NCBI GenBank assembly: GCA_036263655.1
Contig: DATAGP010000013.1
Coordinates: forward strand, 186,001-250,000
DNA: 64,000 nt
Reading direction: 5' to 3'
Source: Schlegelella_A sp036263655
GTDB taxonomy: Bacteria; Pseudomonadota; Gammaproteobacteria; Burkholderiales; Burkholderiaceae_C
The notes below the pieces were generated by a model. The model was not told the origin of the DNA. It searched no databases and saw nothing but the letters and a program-made list of their open reading frames with translations. The position numbers and the translations under genes were made by a program. Below are positions 10,173 through 19,812 of the stretch, piece by piece. How positions within the stretch are numbered: position 1 is the stretch's first letter; each line of letters starts with the position of its first letter.

Positions 10173-10203
10173 CGGGCGATCTTGCCTCGCTTCAGGGGGA
10201 CCG

Positions 10204-10704
10204 TCAGCGCAGCGCCAGTTCGACCCGGTGCGCGTCCTTGTCGCTGAGGCCGCCGGCGGGCATCTCGACCAGCTCGACCTGCATCTGCTCGGGCTTGACC
10301 CCGTTCGACTGCAGCGCGTGGCGAACCGCCGATGTCCGCGCCTTGGCCAGCTCGAGGTCCTTCGCCTTCTGCGCGCCGGTGAGATAGCGGGCCGTCATGC
10401 GGACCGTGCCGCCGAGGCCGCGCGCGCCTTCGCTGAAGCGGGCGATCGATTCCGACGACTGGGTCGGCAGCTTGTCGGATCCCGGCGCGAAGACGACCTC
10501 GTTGGCGCCCGACGTCGGCCCGGAAGCGTCCGGCTGCGTTGAAGCCACCGGGGCCGCGGCACCGGCAGGGCTTGCCGCGGCGGCCGGCGCCTCGGCGCGC
10601 CCGGCCAGCACGATTCCTGCAATGGCGATCACGATGAGCAAGGCCACCGCCGCGATGACCACGATCCGTGACGAATTCCGCTGCGCCGGCCTGCTTTCGC
10701 TCAT
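10204..10704 (-). CDS. Membrane-anchored OmpA-C-like protein
   Basis: A 166-residue protein. After a short cytoplasmic tail there is a single TM helix (IVVIAAVALLIVIAIAGIVL, residues ~14-33), then a Pro/Ala-rich linker and a C-terminal OmpA-like region. That region begins VVFAPGSDKLP and ends with the helix and strand pattern KARTSAVRHALQSNGV. OmpA-C domains bind peptidoglycan, but the arginine-containing binding motif (NxxLSxxRA) is degenerate here (LELAKARTSA), so binding is uncertain. It lies 31 nt upstream of edd on the same strand and may share its transcript. Confidence 0.7.
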   Translation of the reverse strand: MSESRPAQRNSSRIVVIAAVALLIVIAIAGIVLAGRAEAPAAAASPAGAAAPVASTQPDASGPTSGANEVVFAPGSDKLPTQSSESIARFSEGARGLGGTVRMTARYLTGAQKAKDLELAKARTSAVRHALQSNGVKPEQMQVELVEMPAGGLSDKDAHRVELALR

Positions 10705-10756
10705 GTCGATCTCGTTCTGTCCGGGCTCCCCCCGTGCCGATGCATTCTAGGTGGCG

Positions 10757-11398
10757 ATGACTTCCCCGACCCCCGTGCACAGCGACGCGCCCGACCCCAA
10801 GCGTCTGCTTGATCACGCTCTTCACACGTGGGGCGGACGCGGCGATGTCTGGGTCTTCGGCTATGCCTCGCTGATCTGGCGGCCGGAGTTCGAGTCGGTC
10901 GAGGACCGCCCGGCCACCGTCTACGGCTGGCACCGCGCCCTGGCGATGCGCTCGCGCGTCAACCGCGGCACGCCGGAGTGCCCCGGCCTCGTCTTCGCGC
11001 TCGTCGCCGGCGGCTGCTGCCGCGGCCGCGCCTACCGGATCGAGCAGTCGCGCGTCGCCGCGGAGCTGCGTCGCCTCTGGGGCCGCGAGATGCCGAACGG
11101 CGTCTACGACCCCAGGTGGCTCGCCTGCCGGACGCCGCTCGGGTCGATCAAGGCGCTGGCGTTCACGCTCAGCCGCAAGAGCCCGAGCCACACGGGCACG
11201 CTGCCGGACCCGCAGATGCTCGACATCCTGCGTACCGCGAACGGCCGCTACGGCAGCACCCTGGCCTACCTGGTCGAGACGGCGCGCTCGCTTCGCAACT
11301 GCGGCATCCGCGACCGCGACGTCGAGCGCCTGGTCGCGCTGGCCGAGCGCCACGCCTTGCGGCACGAGCCGGCGCCCGCGAGCGAAGGCCTCTGCTAG
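10757..11398 (+). CDS. Glutathione-specific gamma-glutamylcyclotransferase (ChaC family)
   Basis: A 213-residue ChaC-like protein that degrades glutathione to 5-oxoproline and Cys-Gly. The family start VWVFGYASLIWRPEFE (substrate-binding loop), YGWHRALAMRS, and the catalytic Glu in WGREM are present. An alternative GTG start lies at 10751. Its stop codon overlaps the stop of the convergent nucleotidyltransferase gene in the sequence CTAG. It forms no operon with its neighbours. Confidence 0.9.
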   Translation: MTSPTPVHSDAPDPKRLLDHALHTWGGRGDVWVFGYASLIWRPEFESVEDRPATVYGWHRALAMRSRVNRGTPECPGLVFALVAGGCCRGRAYRIEQSRVAAELRRLWGREMPNGVYDPRWLACRTPLGSIKALAFTLSRKSPSHTGTLPDPQMLDILRTANGRYGSTLAYLVETARSLRNCGIRDRDVERLVALAERHALRHEPAPASEGLC

Positions 11399-11994
11399 GC
11401 CGCGATGTCGCGGCGCACCGCCTCGAGGTCGCCGGGCGTGTCGATGTCGACCAGGATGCCGGGGTCGTCGAGCTCGATGCCGAACGCCGGATAGCGGGCG
11501 AGCAGGCGACGCGCCCCTTCGTCGCCGCGCAGGGCGACGAGCTCGGAATAGAACTCCGCCGCGAAGCCGACCGGATGGCCGCGCCGGCCGCGGTGCTGCG
11601 CGTAGACCACCGAATGGTGCTCGAGCCCTCGCGCCACGGCCTGCAGCGTCGACGACCGGACGAGCGGCATGTCGCCGGGCAGGACCAACCAGCCGGCGGC
11701 GTGCGGCCGGGCGCTGACGCCGGCGGCGATCGACACGCCCATGCCCAGCGGCGCTGCGCCGGTGCCCACCTCCGGCAGGACGACCACGTCGCGCGCTGCG
11801 ACGCTGCTGCGAGCGACGTCGGAGAACGCCTCGGTGGTGACGACGATCACCGGCAGGCGGCTGGCGAGGGCGTGCGCCAGCGTCTCGGCCAGCACGCTCG
11901 AGTCGCCCAGCCGTTGCGCCAGCTTGTGCGTGCTGCCCTCGAAGCGCGAGCCCTTTCCTGCCGCGAGGACGATCACTGCCGGGTTCTCTTCCAT
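11395..11994 (-). CDS. MocA/MobA-like nucleotidyltransferase (molybdenum cofactor cytidylyltransferase type)
   Basis: A 199-residue GT-A-fold protein with VIVLAAGKGSRF (nucleotide loop, residues 8-19), PGDMPLV (metal-binding) and GRRGHPVGF, which is characteristic of MocA-type enzymes rather than MobA. MocA cytidylates molybdopterin for xanthine-dehydrogenase-family enzymes. The iorAB molybdoenzyme at 29.8-32.5 kb would be a client of such an enzyme, but the two are 18 kb apart and the link is inference. It is convergent with chaC. Confidence 0.82.
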   Translation of the reverse strand: MEENPAVIVLAAGKGSRFEGSTHKLAQRLGDSSVLAETLAHALASRLPVIVVTTEAFSDVARSSVAARDVVVLPEVGTGAAPLGMGVSIAAGVSARPHAAGWLVLPGDMPLVRSSTLQAVARGLEHHSVVYAQHRGRRGHPVGFAAEFYSELVALRGDEGARRLLARYPAFGIELDDPGILVDIDTPGDLEAVRRDIAA

Positions 11995-12116
11995 GCGTCG
12001 AGGATGGAAGACGCGCCATGAATCAGTAACTGGTAGGTCTACGTAAGGCCTTCCACCTAAGGAGAGTCAGGAGTGCACGCACGCCGCGCAGCGACCGAGA
12101 ATCGCGGCGCGCTTCC

Positions 12117-12122
12117 TATACT
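12117..12122 (+). promoter_or_regulatory. Putative -10 hexamer TATACT, leaderless start of pdxH
   Basis: TATACT matches the sigma-70 -10 consensus at five of six positions and ends 6 nt before the pdxH ATG. Transcription would start at or next to the A of the ATG. No Shine-Dalgarno sequence is visible. Confidence 0.5.
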
Positions 12123-12128
12123 CGGCCG

Positions 12129-12764
12129 ATGACGGACCTGGCTGCCCTGCGCAAGAGCTACGAGCTGGCCGAGCTCGACGAATCCGCTTCTGAAGCCGAC
12201 CCGCTGCGCCAGTTCGAGCTCTGGCTGCGGCAGGCGATCGACGGCAAGCTGCCCGAGCCGAACGCCATGACCCTGGCGACCGTCGGGGCCGATCGGCGCC
12301 CTTCGACGCGGGTCGTCCTCATCAAGGGCTACGACGCGCGCGGCCTCGTCTGGTTCACGAACTACGAGAGCCGCAAGGGCCGCGAGCTGGCCGCCAACCC
12401 GGCCGCGGCCTTGCAGTTCCACTGGGTCGAGCTGGAGCGCGTCGTCCGCATCGAAGGACTCGTGGACAAGGTGTCGGCCGAGGAATCGGACGCCTACTTC
12501 GACTCGCGCCCCTTCGACTCCCGGATCGGCGCCTGGGCGTCGCCGCAGAGCCAGGTTATCCCCTCACGCGCAACCCTCGTCGCCAACGCCGCCCGCTACG
12601 GCGCCCAGTTCATGCTCCGCCCGCCCCGGCCGCCGCACTGGGGCGGCTATCGGCTCGCGCCGTCGACGTGGGAGTTCTGGCAGGGCCGCAAGTCGCGCCT
12701 GCACGACCGCCTGCGCTACCGGCAGGAGGCCGGGGCCTGGATTCGCGAGCGGCTCGCGCCCTGA
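12129..12764 (+). CDS. pdxH: Pyridoxamine/pyridoxine 5'-phosphate oxidase
   Basis: A 211-residue FMN enzyme that makes pyridoxal 5'-phosphate, the last step of vitamin B6 synthesis and salvage. Conserved segments are NAMTLATVG, PSTRVVLIKGYD, FTNYESRKGREL (FMN phosphate contacts), SRIGAWASPQSQ and the C-terminal WEFWQGRKSRLHDR that binds substrate. Length matches the family. A -10-like TATACT sits 6 nt before the ATG. Confidence 0.97.
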   Translation: MTDLAALRKSYELAELDESASEADPLRQFELWLRQAIDGKLPEPNAMTLATVGADRRPSTRVVLIKGYDARGLVWFTNYESRKGRELAANPAAALQFHWVELERVVRIEGLVDKVSAEESDAYFDSRPFDSRIGAWASPQSQVIPSRATLVANAARYGAQFMLRPPRPPHWGGYRLAPSTWEFWQGRKSRLHDRLRYRQEAGAWIRERLAP

Positions 12765-12783
12765 GTCCGGCGGCGAGCGCCGC

Positions 12784-13386
12784 TCAGCGAGGCGGGCCGG
12801 TGTAGGCCGCGACGACGGCTGCGTCAATGCGGTAGCCGCTCGCGCCCATGGTCGATTCCTGGCGCGTGGCGCGCAGCGTGCCGCTCACCCACACGGTGTC
12901 CATCGCCCGGAACTTGGTCCCTTTCGGCGCGACGACGAAGACGATCTGGTTGGCGGGCGGCGGCGGCGTGTGGATGCAGGCGCCGAAGTAAGGCACCAGC
13001 AGGAATTCCTTCAGCTCGCCGGCGGCTTCGTCGAGCGGCACCACGTAGCCCGGCAACTTGACCCGTGCGCCGTCGAGCGCAGGAACGACAGGGGCGTTGT
13101 CGAGCACGGCGCGCATGTCCTTGAGCATCTGCCCGGCGCGCGGATCGGCGTCGTTGACGGCGCCGAGCTCGCGCAGGCGAAAGCCCTTGAACGGATCCCA
13201 GTCCTTGGGGATCAGCTCGTCCCACTTGATCTCGCGGAACGGCTCCGCTCCCGGCGCGGCGGCCTGCGCCGCAGACGGAAGCACCGGCGCCAGGGCGACC
13301 GCGGCGACGCCGACGAGCAGGGCGGCGCCGACGCTCAGGAAGCCGATCAGCGGCGAGGCCGGACGGGGCGAGGGTCGGGTCTTCAT
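12784..13386 (-). CDS. DUF3299 exported protein (zinc-type ABC operon)
   Basis: A 200-residue protein with an N-terminal signal or anchor (SVGAALLVGVAAVALAPVLP) and a DUF3299 domain: IKWDELIPKDWDP, LPGYVVPLD and the hallmark FLLVPYFGACIHTPPPPANQ with a conserved Cys-x-His. The fold is OB-like and periplasmic, and its biochemical role is not established. It ends a leftward operon DUF2796-ATPase-permease-DUF3299, an order I recognise from the Zur-controlled PA4063-PA4066 operon of Pseudomonas aeruginosa. It starts 2 nt after the permease stop. Confidence 0.85.
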   Translation of the reverse strand: MKTRPSPRPASPLIGFLSVGAALLVGVAAVALAPVLPSAAQAAAPGAEPFREIKWDELIPKDWDPFKGFRLRELGAVNDADPRAGQMLKDMRAVLDNAPVVPALDGARVKLPGYVVPLDEAAGELKEFLLVPYFGACIHTPPPPANQIVFVVAPKGTKFRAMDTVWVSGTLRATRQESTMGASGYRIDAAVVAAYTGPPR

Positions 13387-13388
13387 GG

Positions 13389-14647
13389 TCAGATCCTCGG
13401 TGAGAGGCCGTCGGCGAGCGACAGCCGATAGCCACGATAGCCCGGAACGAGACTGGCGAGCCAGCCCGCGGCGAGTAAGCCGGCCAGCAGCCAGGCCTCC
13501 CGGGCGACCGGCGGGCGCAGCTGCAGCGCGATGCCGAAGCGCGCCTCGAACACGCCGCCGAGGAGCAGCACCGCCAGCACCGACGCGAGCCAGCCGGCGG
13601 CGACGCCGGCGATCGTCACCAGGGCGCCTTCGAGGGCCAGCAGGCCCAGCACCTGGCGCGGCCCGGCGCCGACGGCACGCAGGATGGCCAGCTCGCGGCG
13701 GCGCTCGTTGAGGCCGGCCAGCACCACGGCGATGAGGCCGAAGAAGCTGACCGCGGCGACCAGCGCGCTCAACGCGGCGAGGGCGCGCTCGCCGGCGCCG
13801 ACGACATCCCACAGCTCGTCGAGGGCGACGCCGGGGAGCACCGCCATCAGCGGCTCGGCCTCGAACTCGGCGACGTAGCGCTGCACCGCGAACACGGCGG
13901 CGCGATTCTTCAGGCCGACCAGCGCGGCCGTGACGTTGCGGGGCGTGAGGTCGTAGCGGCTCACCTGATCGGCGGAGACCGCGGCGCCGGGCAGCGGCGA
14001 ACCCGCCGCCCAGTCGAGGTGCAGCGCCTCCATGGCCTCGAGGCTGATGTGCACCGAGCGATCGACCGGCGTCCCGGTGCGCCGGAGAATGCCGACGACC
14101 GTGAACGGCTTGTCGGCGTGCTCGTTGGCAGCGAAGGCACCGTCGCCGTGGCTGAGGACGAGCCGGTCGCCAACGCCATAGCGCAGCCGCTCCGCCACCT
14201 CGGCGCCGAGGACGGCGTCGAACACGGCCTCGAAGCGCCTCCCGCCGGCGAGCTCGAGCCGCTGGCCGGCGCCGTGCCGGAAGTGCTCGAAGTACGCCGC
14301 CGACGTGCCGACGACGCTGAACCCGCGGTGCGTGTCGCCGAGCGAGATCGGCACCACCCAGGCGACCGCGCGATGGCGAGCCAGCGCCTGCACGCTCGAC
14401 CACTGGATGTTGTTCGTCGCGTTGCCGATCCGGAAGACCGAATAGAGCAGCAGCTGCACGCTGCCGGTTCGCGCGCCGACGACCAGGTCGGTGCCCGAGA
14501 GCGAGCTGGAGAAGTTCTCGCGCACGTCGGCACGGATCCGCTCGACGCCGAGCAGCAGGAACGTCGACAGCGCGATCGACAGGACGACCAGGGCGAGCAC
14601 GAAGCGCCGGTTCCAGGCGCTGCGCATGGCGAGCGCGAGCAGGGCCC

Positions 14648-14651
<4 letters not shown>
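13389..14651 (-). CDS. FtsX/MacB-like ABC transporter permease
   Basis: A 420-residue permease: an N-terminal TM helix (FVLALVVLSIALSTFLLLG), a large periplasmic MacB-PCD-like domain (about residues 40-260), and an FtsX domain with three C-terminal TM helices (ALVAAVSFFGLIAVVLAGLNERRRELAILRAVGA region). These mechanotransmission-type permeases work with LolD-like ATPases. The preceding ATPase gene overlaps it by four bases. It probably moves or releases an envelope substrate, and the operon context suggests a link with zinc. Confidence 0.88.
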
Positions 14652-15412
<761 letters not shown>

Positions 15413-15440
15413 GCTGGAAGTATCGCGAGCCGTCGCGGCC

Positions 15441-16043
15441 TCAGCGGCGCAAGGACACCGAGCGGTCCGGCCGGCGCAGCGTGCGCTTCAGCTGACCGCC
15501 CGGACCCGCGACGACCACGTCGAGCCGCTGCAGGCGCGGATAGGCCTCGAACAAGCCGAGGTCGAGCCGGCTCAGCCCGCCCGGCGCGCTGCACCGGTAT
15601 TCGAAGCTGGCGTCGAGATCGACGTGCTCCGCGCCGCGTGCACCCGCGGCATCGGCTCCGGCGGGCCGGAACAGCGCCGACTCCGCCTCGGCGCGGACGA
15701 GCGCGCATGCAGCGCCGGCGTCGAACTGGAACAAGGCGGCCGGCGAGCGCATGCGCGCCTGCAGGGCCTCGAGCGCGGCCTTCTCCGCGTCGGTCCGCGG
15801 CCGCCGCTCGAAGCCGACGAAGTTGTCGATGGGCGATTCGAGCGCGAGGGTCACGGTCCCGTCCTGAACCGTGACGTTGAGGCGCGCCACGCCATGCGCG
15901 TGCGCGTGCGCGTGGGCGCCGGAGCGGGCTGCGGACTTGCCGGCAGCCGGCGGCGTCTGTGCGAACGACAGGTCGGCGCCAGCGACGCCGCAGAGGACGA
16001 AGGCGGCGACCTGCGCGGCAGCGGAACAAAGGAAGCGGTGCAT
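15441..16043 (-). CDS. His-rich DUF2796 periplasmic protein (ZrgA-like)
   Basis: A 200-residue exported protein with a signal peptide (VAAFVLCGVAGADLSFAQ) followed by a metal-binding-type cluster HAHAHAHG (about residues 44-51) and the DUF2796 core (LNVTVQDGTVTLALESP, NFVGFERRP). DUF2796 proteins are zinc-regulated and thought to bind zinc in the periplasm. I start at the ATG at 16043, which gives a proper signal peptide; upstream codons are Arg-rich and implausible. It precedes the ABC ATPase by 28 nt on the same strand. Confidence 0.87.
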   Translation of the reverse strand: MHRFLCSAAAQVAAFVLCGVAGADLSFAQTPPAAGKSAARSGAHAHAHAHGVARLNVTVQDGTVTLALESPIDNFVGFERRPRTDAEKAALEALQARMRSPAALFQFDAGAACALVRAEAESALFRPAGADAAGARGAEHVDLDASFEYRCSAPGGLSRLDLGLFEAYPRLQRLDVVVAGPGGQLKRTLRRPDRSVSLRR

Positions 16044-16129
16044 GGTGTCCTGACAGGCCCCGGCGGGCCTGCAACGAGAGAGGAAGCGAGCACGGACCCT
16101 CGGGGCCGCGCTGGCACGGACCGACCCGA

Positions 16130-16525
16130 TCAGGCGCGCGGCGGGGCGCGGGCGTCGAAGGCGTCCGCCTGCGCCGCGATCCACGAGCCGGGACCCCCCT
16201 GCCTCAGCAGGTCAGGCGTCGCGCGGCCCTGGAGCGACGGCTCGCCGGGCTGCGACACCACGTCGGCCTGGCTGATGTCGTCGAAGAGGCTGCAGGCGCG
16301 CTCGTCGTCGTGCCCGGCGAACAGGGCCTGCAGGGGCCCCGGCTCGTTGGTGGCCCACACCGCAGGGGCCGCGTCCACCATCGCCGCGTGCGCGTGCGGC
16401 CCGGGGTGGGCCATCGTGTGCAGCAGCCCGAGCGTCTGCACCACGGCCATCGCCGTGACCAGCCACAGCGCGAGCCCGCGGCGTCGCGACCGGGTTCTCG
16501 GGCCTTGCACGGACGTTGCGGACAT
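16130..16525 (-). CDS. Small exported His-containing protein, first gene of the zinc-type operon
   Basis: A 131-residue protein with a signal peptide or TM segment (LALWLVTAMAVVQTLGLLHTMAH) followed by HPGPHAHA and the segment LFAGHDDERACSLFDDIS. His/Asp/Cys residues in that segment could bind metal. It resembles the small DUF2946-like proteins that often start zinc-responsive operons, but I cannot assign a family with certainty. It precedes the DUF2796 gene by 86 nt in the same direction. No AT-rich Zur-box-like palindrome was seen in the 150 nt upstream. Confidence 0.6.
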   Translation of the reverse strand: MSATSVQGPRTRSRRRGLALWLVTAMAVVQTLGLLHTMAHPGPHAHAAMVDAAPAVWATNEPGPLQALFAGHDDERACSLFDDISQADVVSQPGEPSLQGRATPDLLRQGGPGSWIAAQADAFDARAPPRA

Positions 16526-16677
16526 CGGGAAATCTTAAGCGCAGACGACACGGGGTCGCGGTTCGCCGGCACCTACCACCGGCAAGCAGCGCCGCACGCA
16601 CCGCCCGCACGCACCGCGAGCCGGCGACATCCATCCGGCACAATCGCGCGCGCCGCTCCGGCTGCAGGATCGAAGGT

Positions 16678-17487
16678 TTGAACGAATATTTCGCGACGCT
16701 CGGCATCGAGCCGTGGAAGCCCGTCCTCGCGGCCCTGCTGCTGCCCCCGGTCCCCTTCCTGCTCACCACGCTCATCGGCGCCCGCCTGCTCCTGCCCCGG
16801 CGCGGCCTGGGCTGGCTGGTGATCCTCTTCAGCGTCGTCATGCTGTGGCTGTCGGCCTGCAGCGGCGCCGCCCGCTTCATGCTGCAGACGCTCGTCGAGC
16901 CGCCGGCGGCCCTGAGCTTCGACCGCATCCGCGAGCTGCGCAACGAGGTCCAGGCGAAGAAGCCGATCGCCATCGTGATGCTCGGCGGCGGCACGGAGCC
17001 GTTCGCTCCCGAGTACGGCGTGAGCAGCCTCGAGTACCCGTCGCTCGAGCGGCTGCGCTACGGCGTCTGGCTCGCCGCGCAGACCGGAGCGCCGATGGCC
17101 TTTTCCGGCGGCGTCGGCTGGGCCCAGGGCGAGTCGGTTCCCGAAGCGAAGATCGCAGCGAAGATCGCGGCGGACGAATTCGGCCGGCCCATCAAGTGGG
17201 TCGAGAGCGATTCGCGCGACACGCGCGACAACGCCGTCCGGACCCTGGCCCTGCTGGCGCCGGCCGGCATCAGGCACGTCGTCCTCGTCACGCACGGCTA
17301 CCACATGCCGCGCGCCTTGCGCGCCTTCGCGCACGCGGCCGGTCCCGGCGTGACGATCGAGCCGGCGCCGATGGGGCTGGCGCGTCGCCAGCTCACGCCG
17401 ACGCTCGACTGGATGCCGAGCTCGCGCGGCTTCACGCAGATGCGCCAGGTGCTTCGCGAGGCGATGGGGCGCGTGGCCGGCGCGTGA
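16678..17487 (+). CDS. YdcF/ElyC-like DUF218 membrane protein
   Basis: A 269-residue protein with two N-terminal TM helices (KPVLAALLLPPVPFLLTTLI and GWLVILFSVVMLWLSA) and a cytoplasmic or periplasmic DUF218 domain. The domain shows IAIVMLGGGTEP, ESDSRDTRDNA and VVLVTHGYHMPRA, the three family motifs. ElyC/SanA relatives act in envelope or undecaprenyl-phosphate metabolism. The best start is a TTG at 16678, because the next ATGs fall inside the TM region. Confidence 0.82.
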   Translation: MNEYFATLGIEPWKPVLAALLLPPVPFLLTTLIGARLLLPRRGLGWLVILFSVVMLWLSACSGAARFMLQTLVEPPAALSFDRIRELRNEVQAKKPIAIVMLGGGTEPFAPEYGVSSLEYPSLERLRYGVWLAAQTGAPMAFSGGVGWAQGESVPEAKIAAKIAADEFGRPIKWVESDSRDTRDNAVRTLALLAPAGIRHVVLVTHGYHMPRALRAFAHAAGPGVTIEPAPMGLARRQLTPTLDWMPSSRGFTQMRQVLREAMGRVAGA

Positions 17488-17534
17488 GCGCGGTCGGCGC
17501 GCCGGCCTTTCGACGAGCGCGCTCCGCGCGCCGG

Positions 17535-18470
17535 CTACATCGAGTCGCGGAAGCGGACGTAGTCGCTGGCCGCGCGCTGCGGCTGCTCGATCGCCGGTGA
17601 ATGCCCGCTCTCGGCCAGGACCATGGCGTGCGACTTCGCGATCAAGGACCGCCACAGCGGGGCGGCGCGTGCGTCGACGATGCGATCGCGGCCGCCGAAG
17701 ACGATGAAGGTCTCCCTGCGGACCTGGGCCGCGGCCGGCTCGACCGCCTCTGCGGCGACCTGCGCGTAGATGCGTTCATCGAGCGCGCTCCGGCTCAGGC
17801 GCCGGCGCTTCTGCACGTCGCGCAGGAAGTCGGGCAGGGACGACGCTCGCGGCGTCGACATCAGGTACGCAGGCAAGGCCGCGAGATCGTCCTCGCTGCG
17901 CACGAGCAGCGGGTTGCGCCCGGACTCGCGGAGCGTCCGCGCCAGCTCGCTCTCCGGCGCCGCGCGCAGCCCGGTCGGCGCCAGCAGCCACAGGCTCTGC
18001 ACGTCGCGCGGCGCGGCCGCCGCCCAGGCCAGCGCGACCTGCGCGCCCATGCCGCTGCCGCCGACGTGCGTGGCGGCGAGCCCGATGGCACGGCAGAAGG
18101 CGCTGAGGCGCGCCGCCTGCGCCGCCGGCGAGTAGTCGGCGCCGGCCGGCTGCGCCGAGTCGCCGAAGCCGGCCAGGTCGGGAACGATCAACTGGTAGTG
18201 CGGCGTGAGGAAGCGGGCGATGGGCAGGTAGCTGTCCTTGTCGGCGGCGAAGTCGTGCAGCAGCACCAGCGCCGGCCCGCGGCCGCCTTCGAGATAGGCG
18301 ATGCGCACGCCGTCCGGAAGCGTGACGCTGCGCGAGACCATGCCCGCCGTCGAGCGGTCGAAGTCGAGCGCGACGCCGAGCAGCAGGCCCGGCGTGACGA
18401 AGCGGAGGAACGCCCCGACGAGGAGGATCGCCAGGCCGAGCGCCAGCGCGGCGCGAAGGATGGGACGCAT
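17535..18470 (-). CDS. Alpha/beta-hydrolase, membrane-anchored
   Basis: A 311-residue hydrolase with an N-terminal signal anchor (ALALGLAILLVGAFLRF). The oxyanion region is LVLLHDFAADKDSY, the nucleophile elbow is GGSGMGAQ (Ser), the acid is in FGGRDRIVDA and the catalytic His is in ESGHSPAIEQP. It resembles lipases and meta-cleavage-type hydrolases, and the substrate is unknown. It is divergent from ureD, and the 108-nt spacer contains a 14-bp palindrome. Confidence 0.87.
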   Translation of the reverse strand: MRPILRAALALGLAILLVGAFLRFVTPGLLLGVALDFDRSTAGMVSRSVTLPDGVRIAYLEGGRGPALVLLHDFAADKDSYLPIARFLTPHYQLIVPDLAGFGDSAQPAGADYSPAAQAARLSAFCRAIGLAATHVGGSGMGAQVALAWAAAAPRDVQSLWLLAPTGLRAAPESELARTLRESGRNPLLVRSEDDLAALPAYLMSTPRASSLPDFLRDVQKRRRLSRSALDERIYAQVAAEAVEPAAAQVRRETFIVFGGRDRIVDARAAPLWRSLIAKSHAMVLAESGHSPAIEQPQRAASDYVRFRDSM

Positions 18471-18527
18471 GGCCGCGATTTTCCACGCCGGCCACGCGCC
18501 CATGGCAAGGGCCGCGCCGAGCGGCCG

Positions 18528-18541
18528 TCGTCGGCCGACGA
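18528..18541. promoter_or_regulatory. 14-bp GC-rich palindrome upstream of ureD
   Basis: TCGTCGGCCGACGA is self-complementary and lies 37 nt before the ureD ATG, between ureD and the divergent hydrolase. A TACACT -10-like hexamer follows at 18546-18551. It could be a regulator site for the urease operon, but GC-rich palindromes occur easily in such DNA. Confidence 0.3.
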
Positions 18542-18578
18542 TCGCTACACTCGCGCGCTTTGGCCCGAGCGAGGCGGC

Positions 18579-19409
18579 ATGGGTTGGCGTGGCACTCTGG
18601 CCCTCGAGTACCGCAGGCGCGACGAGCAGACGCTCGCCCACGACCGCCACGAGGGCCCCTTGCGCGTGCTGCGCAGCCTGTACCCGGAAGGTCCCGGCGT
18701 CTGCCACAGCGTGCTGGTCCATCCGCCCGGCGGCATCGTCGGCGGCGACGTGCTCGAGGTCGAGGTCGCTCTCGGCCCGGGAGCTCATGCGCTGCTGACG
18801 ACCCCGGGCGCGACGCGCTTCTACCGCAGTGCCGGCGAGCCGGCCGAGCAATCGATCGGGGTGCGCAGCGCCGCCGGCACGCGACTCGAGTGGCTGCCGC
18901 TGGAGACGATCGCCTACAGCGGCTGCCTGGCGCAGAACCGGATGCGCTTCGACCTCGAGCCGGAGGCGGAGATGATCGGCTGGGACGTGACGGCCCTTGG
19001 CCTGCCCTCGTCGGACCTGCCCTTTGCGGCGGGCATGTTCACGCAGGCGATCGAGCTGCCCGGGCGCTGGATCGAGCGAGGGGTGGTCCGCGCCGACGAC
19101 CGTCGCCTGCTCGACTCGCCGCTGGGCTGGGCCGGGCACCGCGTCCTCGGCGTCGCCTGGTTCGCGGCCGGCAGGGCCCTCGACGTCGCCAGGCGCGACG
19201 CGCTTCTCGCGGCGGCGCGGTCCGCGGCGCGGGACTCTGCGCTGGCGCCCACGAGCGGTGCGACCTCGCCGCAGCCCGATGTCGTCGTGCTGCGCGTGCT
19301 GGCACCCGCCGTCGAGCCGGCGATGGCCTTGCTGCGTGACGTGTGGTCGGCCTGGCGGCGGCTGGCCTGGGACCTCGAGCCCTGCCCGCCGCGCGTCTGG
19401 CGCACCTGA
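18579..19409 (+). CDS. ureD: Urease accessory protein UreD
   Basis: A 276-residue UreD/UreH, the scaffold that binds apo-urease and recruits UreF and UreG during nickel insertion. Conserved parts are LYPEGPGVCHSVLVHPPGGIVGGD, LLTTPGATRFYRS and WLPLETIAYSGC. The ATG at 18579 follows GAGG at suitable spacing. It is the first gene of the rightward urease operon; 78 nt separate it from ureA. Confidence 0.95.
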   Translation: MGWRGTLALEYRRRDEQTLAHDRHEGPLRVLRSLYPEGPGVCHSVLVHPPGGIVGGDVLEVEVALGPGAHALLTTPGATRFYRSAGEPAEQSIGVRSAAGTRLEWLPLETIAYSGCLAQNRMRFDLEPEAEMIGWDVTALGLPSSDLPFAAGMFTQAIELPGRWIERGVVRADDRRLLDSPLGWAGHRVLGVAWFAAGRALDVARRDALLAAARSAARDSALAPTSGATSPQPDVVVLRVLAPAVEPAMALLRDVWSAWRRLAWDLEPCPPRVWRT

Positions 19410-19487
19410 AGAGGGCGCCGGATGCAAACGTATGATCGTTCGACGCCCCTTTGACTGGCATCGCTCTTGCGGTCCCTGCTCCCCTCG

Positions 19488-19790
19488 ATGGACCTGACCC
19501 CGCGCGAGAAGGACAAGCTGCTGATCTTCACCGCGGCGCTGCTGGCCGAGCGGCGCCGCGCCCGCGGCCTGAAGCTCAACCACCCGGAGGCGGTCGCCCT
19601 CATCAGCGCGGCGATCATGGAAGGCGCCCGTGACGGCAAGAGCGTCGCGGCGCTGATGAGCGAGGGCAAGACGGTGCTCGGCCGCGACGAGGTCATGGAC
19701 GGCGTCGCCGAGATGATTGCCGACATCCAGGTCGAGGCCACCTTTCCCGACGGCACCAAGCTGGTGACCGTGCACCAACCCATCGCATGA
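19488..19790 (+). CDS. ureA: Urease gamma subunit
   Basis: A 100-residue UreA, the smallest structural subunit of three-chain bacterial urease. It carries MDLTPREKDKLLIFTAALLA at the N-terminus, NHPEAVALIS and VEATFPDGTKLVTVHQPI at the C-terminus, and matches the family length exactly. An in-frame upstream ATG at 19467 would add seven non-conserved residues, so 19488 is preferred. Confidence 0.98.
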   Translation: MDLTPREKDKLLIFTAALLAERRRARGLKLNHPEAVALISAAIMEGARDGKSVAALMSEGKTVLGRDEVMDGVAEMIADIQVEATFPDGTKLVTVHQPIA

Positions 19791-19812
19791 GCGACACCCC
19801 GCAGGAGAACCG

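Noticed and set aside
12031..12041. TGGTAGGTCTA, similar to the GntR/FCD operators at 61-63 kb
   Set aside because: It lacks the ACCA half, stands alone near pdxH, and no FCD regulator is nearby; probably chance.
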